This document shows, piece after piece, positions 57,987 to 64,000 of a DNA stretch of 64,000 bases. The stretch comes from Streptomyces blattellae (GTDB lineage: Bacteria; Actinomycetota; Actinomycetes; Streptomycetales; Streptomycetaceae). A model generated the notes under the pieces. It had not been told where the DNA came from. It ran no database searches and saw nothing but the letters and a program-made list of their open reading frames with translations. The stretch is from NCBI RefSeq assembly GCF_009709555.1, contig NZ_WJBG01000227.1:1-64000 (forward strand), in the 5' to 3' direction. A program made the translations under genes and the position numbers. Numbering within the stretch: position 1 is the stretch's first letter; each line of letters begins with the position of its first letter.

Positions 57987-58897
57987 GCGTCACCGTTCGC
58001 GTTCCCGCCAAGGTCAATGTCCAGCTGGCCGTGGGCGCCGCCCGGCCCGACGGGTTCCACGATCTGGCCAACGTGTTTCTCGCGGTCGGCCTCTACGACG
58101 AGATCACCGTCACGGCAGCCGACGAACTCCGCGTCACCTGCGAGGGACCGGACGCCGGCCAGGTCCCCCTGGACCGTACGAACTTGGCGGCGCGCGCGGC
58201 GGATGCGCTGGCCGCGCGGTACGGCCGTACCCCCGACGTCCATGTCCACATCGTCAAGGACATCCCCGTCGCCGGCGGCATGGCGGGCGGGAGTGCGGAC
58301 GGCGCGGGGGCGCTGCTCGCCTGCGACACGCTGTGGGGCACGAACGCCTCCCGCGACGAACTGCTCGGCATCTGCGCCGAGTTGGGCAGTGACGTGCCGT
58401 TCAGCCTGGTCGGCGGGGCCGCGCTCGGGACCGGGCGCGGTGAGAGGCTGACGGCGCTGGAGGTCGGCGGCGCCTTCCACTGGGTGTTCGCGATGGCGGA
58501 GCGCGGGTTGTCGACGCCGGCTGTGTTCCGTGAGTTCGACCGGCTCGGCGAGGGCCTGGACATCCCCGAGCCCGTCGCCTCCCAGGAACTCCTCGACGCG
58601 CTCGCGAAGGGCGACCCCGCCGCGCTCGCCGCCGCCGTCTCCAACGACCTTCAGCCCGCCGCGCTTTCGCTCTTCCCGGAGCTGTCCGACACCCTCGCCG
58701 CGGGCCGCGCCGCCGGTGCGCTGACGGCGCTGGTCTCGGGGTCGGGCCCGACGACGGCGTTCCTCACCCGGGACCGGGAGTCGGCGTCGAAGGTCGCGGA
58801 GGCGCTGCTCGCGTCCGGCACCTGCCGCTCCGTACGGCAGGCCTCGGGTCCGGCGCCGGGCGCCACCGTGATGTGGCCGGGCGCCACACGGACTTGA
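57983..58897 (+). CDS. ispE: 4-(cytidine 5'-diphospho)-2-C-methyl-D-erythritol kinase
   Basis: MEP-pathway kinase of isoprenoid synthesis. The 304-residue GHMP-kinase fold shows VRVPAKVNVQLAVGAARPDGFHDL with the AKVN substrate site, PVAGGMAGGSADGAGALL (ATP loop), GSDVPFSLVGG and a C-terminal VSGSGPTTAFLTRD. It overlaps rsmA by 4 bp. A strong hairpin follows, ending the operon. Confidence 0.95.
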   Translation: MSVTVRVPAKVNVQLAVGAARPDGFHDLANVFLAVGLYDEITVTAADELRVTCEGPDAGQVPLDRTNLAARAADALAARYGRTPDVHVHIVKDIPVAGGMAGGSADGAGALLACDTLWGTNASRDELLGICAELGSDVPFSLVGGAALGTGRGERLTALEVGGAFHWVFAMAERGLSTPAVFREFDRLGEGLDIPEPVASQELLDALAKGDPAALAAAVSNDLQPAALSLFPELSDTLAAGRAAGALTALVSGSGPTTAFLTRDRESASKVAEALLASGTCRSVRQASGPAPGATVMWPGATRT

Positions 58898-58898
58898 G

Positions 58899-58948
58899 GG
58901 ATCCGGGAGGTTTGCATGATCCTCGGGATCTGAAACCTCCCCAGGATC
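58899..58948 (+). terminator. Hairpin terminator after ispE
   Basis: GATCC-GGGAGGTTT pairs with AAACCTCCC-(CA)GGATC around a 19-base loop, giving at least a 9-bp perfect core stem (58905-58913 with 58933-58941). Confidence 0.82.
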
Positions 58949-59126
58949 AAAACGCACCCCATTTGTCCGACAGACACATTGAATTCACCGTTCCTTGGCC
59001 TGGGTCGGTGCCGGTGGGGCGGATGTGACGCGTAGGGTCATTTCAACTTCAAGCACTCGCCGCTGTACCTCGCAGAGTGCGTGCGGCGTGGTGTCCCCCG
59101 AATGAACCGACCCTGGAGGCACACCT

Positions 59127-60245
59127 GTGTCCGCATCCCCCACTCCCGACCACCGCAGGAGGCGCTCCCTCTCCCGCCGCGGCATGATCGCCGCCGGCGG
59201 TGCGGTCGCCGCGGGAGCCGCCGTGACCCCGGTCGTGTTCGCGGCCGGCGACTCGGACTCCGGTACGTCGGACACCTCGTCCGGCACTCCGGGCACCGAG
59301 CCGCAGAAGTTCCCGGCCACCCGCACCGAGGCCGCCACCGGTACCGCCGAGACCACGGCCTCCTTCGCCATCTCGTACGTCGGTGTCCGCTGGACCGGGG
59401 AGCAGACCGGTGCCGCGATCCGGTTGGCGGACGGCAAGTGGCAGGAGCTGAGCGGCGGTTGCGCGACCGTCGAGAACGGCGGCACGGCGCTGGTAGCGGC
59501 GGGGAACGCCACCGCGTACGAGCTGAAGGCGCCTCAGGGGGTGAGCGCGAGCGAGGTGCGTTCGCTGGCGATCGACACGACGGACGGGTCCGGCAAGACC
59601 TTCCGGGTGCCGACCGAGCCGACCCGGATGCGTGGGGTGCAGTACCTGTCGCGGCCCGCGTGGGGCGCCGACGAGTCGAAGCGGTACAAGGACGGGGTGG
59701 TCAACTCGCCCGAGACGTACTACACGTTGCAGACGATCACCGTCCATCACACGGCCACCCCGAACGCCGACCCCGACCCGGCGGCGACCGTGCGCGGCAT
59801 CTACGAGTACCACGCGATCACCAACGACTGGGGTGACATCGGCTACCACTTCCTCATCGACGAGGCCGGCACCGTCTACGAGGGCCGCTACTCCGGCGAC
59901 GACGGCATGCCGGCCTTCGACGCGAACGGCGACCTCGTCACCGCCTTCCACACCGGGGGCTACAACTCCGGCAACCTCGGTATCGCCCTCCTCGGCACGC
60001 TGACCGACCAGGCGCCCACGGATGCGGCCAAGGCCTCGCTGACCCGTCTGATCAGGGCGATCACCCGTTTGGGGGGCCTGGATCCGCAGGCGCGGGTGAC
60101 CTTCGTCAACCCGGTCAACGGCGTGACGAAGGACGTGAACACGGTCAGCGGGCACCGCGACTGGATGGAGACCGAGTGCCCCGGCCAGACGATGTACGAC
60201 CTCCTCGGCGAGGTCCGCGCGGCAGCCGCCGGCGGGGGTTCCTGA
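59127..60245 (+). CDS. Tat-exported N-acetylmuramoyl-L-alanine amidase (PGRP domain)
   Basis: From GTG 59127 (GGAGG site) the 372-residue protein begins with a twin-arginine signal (RRRRSLSRRGMIAAGGAVAAGAAV). It has a Ser/Thr linker and an N-terminal beta-rich domain (ASFAISYVGVRWTGEQTGAAIRL). The amidase_2/PGRP domain (RPAWGADESK, ITVHHTATPN with zinc His, IGYHFLIDEAGTVYEGR, HTGGYNSGNLGIALLG, VSGHRDWMETECPGQ) completes it. It hydrolyses the bond between MurNAc and the peptide. It belongs to the actinobacterial secreted amidases active during growth or spore release. Confidence 0.93.
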   Translation: MSASPTPDHRRRRSLSRRGMIAAGGAVAAGAAVTPVVFAAGDSDSGTSDTSSGTPGTEPQKFPATRTEAATGTAETTASFAISYVGVRWTGEQTGAAIRLADGKWQELSGGCATVENGGTALVAAGNATAYELKAPQGVSASEVRSLAIDTTDGSGKTFRVPTEPTRMRGVQYLSRPAWGADESKRYKDGVVNSPETYYTLQTITVHHTATPNADPDPAATVRGIYEYHAITNDWGDIGYHFLIDEAGTVYEGRYSGDDGMPAFDANGDLVTAFHTGGYNSGNLGIALLGTLTDQAPTDAAKASLTRLIRAITRLGGLDPQARVTFVNPVNGVTKDVNTVSGHRDWMETECPGQTMYDLLGEVRAAAAGGGS

Positions 60246-60256
60246 CCGTCTGTCCG

Positions 60257-60290
60257 ACAGTTGGCCTGCATAGGTTTGCAGGCCAACTGT
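60257..60290 (+). terminator. Hairpin terminator after the amidase
   Basis: ACAGTTGGCCTGC pairs perfectly with GCAGGCCAACTGT over an 8-base loop, immediately after the stop codon. Confidence 0.88.
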
Positions 60291-60455
60291 TAGCTACGTC
60301 ACCGTAGTTCGATAGTCGATATTCGGCCTCATGGTCCTTTTCGCGCCATCTGGCCCATGGGAAGGGGTGGCATGATCGGCCATCCCCGGACATCTGTTAC
60401 CGGCGGTATCCAGGTGCGGTCTGTCTGACCGCCCCATGCCCGAGAGGAATCGCCC

Positions 60456-61232
60456 ATGGGGCACATGGACCATTTCAGTGCCGGATGGGTCACCCCCGTC
60501 CTTTCCTATGTGATGGCCTGCGTCGGCTCGGCGCTCGGGCTGCGCTGCACCGTGCGGGCGCTCCAGGCCGAAGGCTCCGCCAAGCGGAACTGGCTGCTGC
60601 TGGCCTCCCTCGCCATCGGCTCCGGGATCTGGACCATGCACTTCGTCGCCATGCTGGGCTTCAGCGTCGACGGCAGCCCGATCCGCTACGACGTCCCGCT
60701 CACCGCCCTCAGTCTGCTGATCGCCGTCGCGGTGGTCGCGGCCGGAGTCTTCACCGCCGGCTACGGGCGCTCCCGGGTGACCTCCGTCCTGCTCGGCGGC
60801 CTCGGCACCGGACTCGGCGTCGCCGCCATGCACTACACCGGCATGGCCGCGCTCAACCTGCACGGCGAGGTCGACTACGACCCCATGCTCGTCATCGCCT
60901 CGGTCCTGATCGCTGTCGCCGCCGCGACCGCCGCCCTCACCCTCACCCTCGTCGTGCGCGGCCCGCTGCTGGCGACCGTCGCCGCGCTCGTCATGGGGCT
61001 CGCGGTCAGCAGCATGCACTACACCGCGATGTACGCCGTCAGCATCTCCCTCGCCCCCAGCAGCGCGGCCCTGCCCGGCGCCACCGCCACGGAGTTCATC
61101 TTCCCGCTCGCCGTGGTGCTCGGCTCGTTCCTCTTCCTGGCCTCCGCGTACGTCGCGCTCTCCCCGACCGGCAAGCGCCACGAGTCCGCCGCCGAACTGC
61201 TGCGCGAGGTCGAACTCAGCACGGCCGCCTGA
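60456..61232 (+). CDS. MHYT-domain membrane protein
   Basis: The 258-residue protein has seven hydrophobic helices and the repeated MHYT motif: WTMHFVAM, AMHYTGMAAL and SMHYTAMYA. MHYT domains are thought to bind copper and sense oxygen, CO or NO at the membrane (family proposal). There is no attached output domain here. The next gene, a sensor kinase-like protein, is 270 bp away and could be a partner, but this is only positional. Confidence 0.9.
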   Translation: MGHMDHFSAGWVTPVLSYVMACVGSALGLRCTVRALQAEGSAKRNWLLLASLAIGSGIWTMHFVAMLGFSVDGSPIRYDVPLTALSLLIAVAVVAAGVFTAGYGRSRVTSVLLGGLGTGLGVAAMHYTGMAALNLHGEVDYDPMLVIASVLIAVAAATAALTLTLVVRGPLLATVAALVMGLAVSSMHYTAMYAVSISLAPSSAALPGATATEFIFPLAVVLGSFLFLASAYVALSPTGKRHESAAELLREVELSTAA

Positions 61233-61271
61233 GCGCTCCGCTGGTAGGCGGGTCGATTACCGCGGGCCGGT

Positions 61272-61334
61272 GAGGGCTGGTCGCGCCCACGCGGCGGAGC
61301 CGCACATCGATACAGCCCCGCCCCTTGGGGGCGC
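61272..61334 (+). repeat. Composite intergenic repeat, copy D
   Basis: GTGAGGGCTGGTCGCGCCCACG, then GCGGAGCCGCACATCGATACAG and the short palindrome CCCCTTGGGGG. Nearly identical to copy A at 32768-32830 over about 45 bp. Confidence 0.88.
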
Positions 61335-61342
61335 TGTACCGC

Positions 61343-61470
61343 ACCGGACTTCACCGGACTTCACCGGACTTCTCCTCCCCTTCTCCGCCTTTTCTTCTCC
61401 GCCTCCTCCTCTTCTCCGCCTCCTCTTCTCCGCCTCCTCTTCTCCGCCTCCTCCCTTGTCCCCTTTGTCC
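61343..61470 (+). repeat. Direct repeats and polypyrimidine tract in the kinase leader
   Basis: ACCGGACTTC repeats three times (61343-61372). A ~90-bp tract follows made nearly only of C and T with repeated TCTCCGCCTCCTCT units. Such asymmetric tracts can form triplex (H-DNA). It lies directly upstream of the NIT-domain kinase gene (start 61503). Confidence 0.85.
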
Positions 61471-61502
61471 CCGCCTTTGTCCCACACCTCAACGAGGCCC
61501 CC

Positions 61503-63491
61503 ATGCGTGTCCCCCGACCCACCGACCGGCTGCGCCCCAGATCGGTCCGGGCGAAGATCATCTCCCTGCTCCTGCTGCCCATCGTGTCCCTCATGGCCCT
61601 GTGGGGCTTCGCCGCCGTGACCACCGCCTCCAGCATCGGTGCCACCGAGCGCGCCAAGGACGTCAACTCCGAACTCCTCACCCCCGTAAGCGACTTCGTC
61701 ACCGCGCTCCAGGCGGAACGCACCGCCGTCCTGCGGTCCACGGCCGCGCCTGACGCATACGCGACCGCGCGCAAGGCCACCGACAGCACCGCCAAGGCCC
61801 TCCTGGACGGCATCAACGTCTCCAGCACCGACGCCGCCCTCCTCGACGCGAGCCTGCCGGGGCGCCTCGACCGGCTGGCGAGCGACGCCGACGGCCTCAC
61901 GGCGCTGCGCGCCGACGCCACCGCGAGGAGCAGCAAGCCTTCGGCGACGTACACGAGCTACACGGCCGTCATCGAGCACGGTTTCGCGGTGATGGGCGCG
62001 CTCACCGACGACGACGGCACGGACGCCGCGTCCGAGGCGCGTGTGGTGCTCGAACTCGCCCGCGCGCGCGAGGCGGTCGCACGCGAGCAGGCGCTGCTGG
62101 GCGCCGGTGCCGCGCGCGGGACGCTCACCCAGGAGCAGTACGCGCAGTTCGTGGGTGCCGTCGCCACCCAGCGTGAGCTGCTCCGGCCGGCGGTCGCCGA
62201 TCTGAAGGCCGTGCACCGCACCGCCTACGAGGACATCCTGGACGGCGACGCGTACGCGCGCGTGCAGGGCATCGAGAACCGGGTCAGCAGCGCCGGAGCC
62301 GGGGCGTCGGCCGTGTCGTCCGGCTTCCTGAAGGGCTGGGACACGGCGGTCTCCGACGTTCTCGCGGGCATGACCGCGGCCGAGACGGAGGCCGGTACGG
62401 GCGCCACCGCCCAGGCCGACCCGTTCGGCTGGGACACGCTCGGCGCCTCCGGCGTCGCCGTCGTCCTCGGCCTGGTCGGCGTGCTGCTGTCGCTGCTGGT
62501 CTCCGTGCTCGTCGGACGCGGTCTCATCGTCGAACTGCTCGACCTGCGCAACGACGCCCTCGAAGTGGCCGGCCGCCGGCTGCCGCAGGCCATGCGCAAG
62601 CTGCACGCCGGACAGGGCGTCGACATCGATGCCGAGGCCCCCATGCGACGCCTGGCCGGCGATGAACTCGCCCAGGTCGGCACGGCGTTGACCGCGGTCC
62701 AGCGGGCCGCGCTCAAGGCCGCGTCCGAGCGCGCCGAACTGCTCAGCGGAATCTCCGGGGTGTACGTCAGCCTCGCCCGCCGCAGCCAGGTGCTGCTGCA
62801 CCGCCAACTCGACCTGCTGGAGGCGATGCAGCGGCGCCAGCAGGATACGGCCGAGCGACACGACCTCTACCGCGTCGACTACCTCGCCACCCGTATGCGC
62901 CGCCACTCCGAGAGCCTGCTGATCCTCTCCGGTATCGCCCCGGGCCGCGGCTGGCGCGACCCGATCCCCCTCTCCGACGTGCTGCGCGCCGCCGTCGCCG
63001 AGATCGAGAGCGCCTCCCGGGTGCAGATCTGGGCGGTGCCCCGGGTGTCCCTGGCCGGCGGTTCCGTCGCCGACGTCATCCATCTGCTCGCCGAACTCGT
63101 CGAGAACGCGGCCGCCTTCTCGCCGCCCAGCACCCAGGTGCAGCTGCGTGCCGCGCGCATGCGGGACGGCGGCGTGCTCATCGAGGTCGAGGACAGCGGC
63201 TTCGGCATGAAGGAGGACGCCCTCGCCGAGGCCAACCGCAAGATCGAGTCGGAGAAGGTCGACCTCCTCGACGCCAAGCAGATCGGCCTCTTCGTGGTCA
63301 ACCGCCTGCGCGAACGCCAGGGCCTGCGCGTGGAACTCCGCACCTCCCCGAACGGCGGCGTCACAGCCGCGGTCCACATACCCGAATCCCTGCTCCGCGA
63401 CGACATGCCGGTAGCCGAACAGACAGCCCAGTCCCGTGGCCTGGCACCGGCGTCGGCCCTGATTCCGCAGCAGCGGGGGGAGGGGCGGTAG
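61503..63491 (+). CDS. Sensor kinase-like protein with nitrate/nitrite-sensing (NIT) domain
   Basis: The 662-residue protein has TM1 (IISLLLLPIVSLMALWGFAAV), a ~270-residue extracellular helical NIT-type domain, TM2 (ASGVAVVLGLVGVLLSLLVSVLVGR) and a HAMP-like region. A dimerisation helix (QVLLHRQLDLLEAMQRRQQD...RHSESLLILSG) and an HATPase_c domain (LLAELVENAAAFSPPSTQVQL with the N box, EDSGFGM) follow. The arrangement matches the first protein (CvnA) of streptomycete conservons. No roadblock, CvnC or GTPase genes follow: the next gene is on the other strand. It may signal through distant partners. Confidence 0.88.
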   Translation: MRVPRPTDRLRPRSVRAKIISLLLLPIVSLMALWGFAAVTTASSIGATERAKDVNSELLTPVSDFVTALQAERTAVLRSTAAPDAYATARKATDSTAKALLDGINVSSTDAALLDASLPGRLDRLASDADGLTALRADATARSSKPSATYTSYTAVIEHGFAVMGALTDDDGTDAASEARVVLELARAREAVAREQALLGAGAARGTLTQEQYAQFVGAVATQRELLRPAVADLKAVHRTAYEDILDGDAYARVQGIENRVSSAGAGASAVSSGFLKGWDTAVSDVLAGMTAAETEAGTGATAQADPFGWDTLGASGVAVVLGLVGVLLSLLVSVLVGRGLIVELLDLRNDALEVAGRRLPQAMRKLHAGQGVDIDAEAPMRRLAGDELAQVGTALTAVQRAALKAASERAELLSGISGVYVSLARRSQVLLHRQLDLLEAMQRRQQDTAERHDLYRVDYLATRMRRHSESLLILSGIAPGRGWRDPIPLSDVLRAAVAEIESASRVQIWAVPRVSLAGGSVADVIHLLAELVENAAAFSPPSTQVQLRAARMRDGGVLIEVEDSGFGMKEDALAEANRKIESEKVDLLDAKQIGLFVVNRLRERQGLRVELRTSPNGGVTAAVHIPESLLRDDMPVAEQTAQSRGLAPASALIPQQRGEGR

Positions 63492-63591
63492 TCAGGTAGT
63501 CAGGGTGCGCTCTGCGCTGATGGGACAGCCGCAGGGGCATTCGCAGGCCAGCGCCGGCTGGTCGTCGTCGGCGCGGCCGGGTGCCGAACGC

Positions 63592-64000
63592 TCAGTTCGC
63601 GCCACTCGGCGACCAGCGCGGTGGGGTGCCGGTGAGGCGGCAGGTGAGGAAGTACAGGGGGAGGGGCGGCGTGTAGGGGGAGCCTGCGCTCGGGGTGTGT
63701 ATCAGGCGTGGGCGGTCCGCTGCGGGTTTGGGGCGGGGGCCCGCCCAGGACGGGTCTGCCAGGGACACGTCTGCCAGGGACACGTCGGCGACGCGGGCGT
63801 CGACGGCGTAACGGGTGCTCGGCGGCCAGGTGATGTCGATCTGGGAGCCGGCGGGGACGATCCACCACCAGCGCTGGTCGTCGGCGTAGACGCAGCCGAC
63901 GCGCGGGAGGAGGCCCAGGATGCGTTGCCCGAGTTCCCGCAGCGTGCCCACGGCGTCGTAGCCGAGGTGTGCGGGCAGGTGCGGTGGGATCGTCAGGCGT
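63592..64000 (-). CDS. Hypothetical protein, start beyond window
   Basis: On the minus strand an open frame runs from the window edge to a stop at 63592: TIPPHLPAHLGYDAVGTLRELGQRILGLLPRVG, then CVYADDQRWWWIVPAGSQIDITWPPSTRY. A degenerate repeat DVSLADVSLADPSW follows, with a Pro-rich tail. No family recognised. A start may lie just outside; the GTG at 63951 is the first inside. Function is unknown. Confidence 0.62.
   Translation of the reverse strand, partial: RLTIPPHLPAHLGYDAVGTLRELGQRILGLLPRVGCVYADDQRWWWIVPAGSQIDITWPPSTRYAVDARVADVSLADVSLADPSWAGPRPKPAADRPRLIHTPSAGSPYTPPLPLYFLTCRLTGTPPRWSPSGAN

Overview
The window is high-GC DNA with the codon usage, gene density, leaderless or GTG/TTG starts and gene order of a Streptomyces chromosome. 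Diagnostic genes are a SepX/GlpR-type divisome protein, an SsgA-like sporulation protein, a protein O-mannosyltransferase, a resuscitation-promoting factor, an actinobacterial Tricorn-type protease and a NIT-domain sensor kinase of the conservon type. The gene symbols galU, moeA/glp, moaC, mogA, mscL, mtnP, folD, xthA, ohr/ohrR, rsmI, tatD, rsmA and ispE are assigned from recognisable family motifs. No database search was possible.

Layout. 1-7.5 kb (mostly minus strand): the 5' part of an IS200/IS605 TnpB gene, a frameshifted LtrA remnant, a repeat-bearing small protein, mscL, a SAF-domain protein, mtnP, an FmdB zinc-ribbon protein behind a CIRCE-like operator, an MFS exporter and a K+(Na+)/H+ antiporter. 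7.7-16.8 kb: a penicillin-acylase family enzyme, 5-formyl-THF cyclo-ligase, then the co-directional block galU - moeA/glp - moaC - mogA - GNAT - sepX/glpR. This block combines molybdenum-cofactor genes with the Glp/GlpR division pair. A tRNA-Ala(CGC) gene follows at 16.9 kb.

17-23 kb is a gene graveyard. It holds a 5'-truncated DDE transposase-like gene, a 5'-truncated methyltransferase, an IS5 transposase tail, a possible toxin tail, an in-frame chimera of two unrelated gene fragments, a duplicated 3' end of folD, and a frameshifted NAD(P)-binding gene. Intact within it are a Tat-exported amidohydrolase and folD, the latter behind a ZTP (pfl) riboswitch. 23.4-28.9 kb: a large PAS-GAF-PP2C-ATPase regulator with a 14-copy 9-bp minisatellite upstream, an acetyltransferase, xthA, a DinB-like protein and a MerR regulator. 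29-32.4 kb: an overlapping three-gene operon (flavin monooxygenase, alpha/beta hydrolase, SDR) resembling the mycobacterial mymA operon.

32.4-46.9 kb: Tricorn protease divergent from a TetR gene with paired operators, then accessory single genes (GNAT, YceI, maleylpyruvate-isomerase-like, phosphoesterase, DUF1876, secreted beta-trefoil, serine hydrolase), ohrR-ohr, and an ECF nickel/cobalt transporter (MN-Q-O). The transporter has a Nur-box-like site, which argues for nickel. 46.9-64 kb is core cell-envelope and translation chromosome: ssgE-like, two tandem PBPs, pmt, rsmI, a zinc-ribbon protein, tatD, rpf, rsmA, ispE, a PGRP-type amidase, an MHYT-domain membrane protein, a NIT-domain kinase, and the end of an unidentified gene running off the edge.

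A composite intergenic repeat occurs four times (32.8, 47.4, 56.9, 61.3 kb). Several proteins carry in-frame 18- or 21-nt tandem repeats at a terminus. No CRISPR array, prophage or biosynthetic cluster is visible. I did not find a clear new multi-gene defence or signalling system. The strongest non-routine signals are regulatory sites (CIRCE, Nur box, ZTP switch), the fragment mosaic and the minisatellite.
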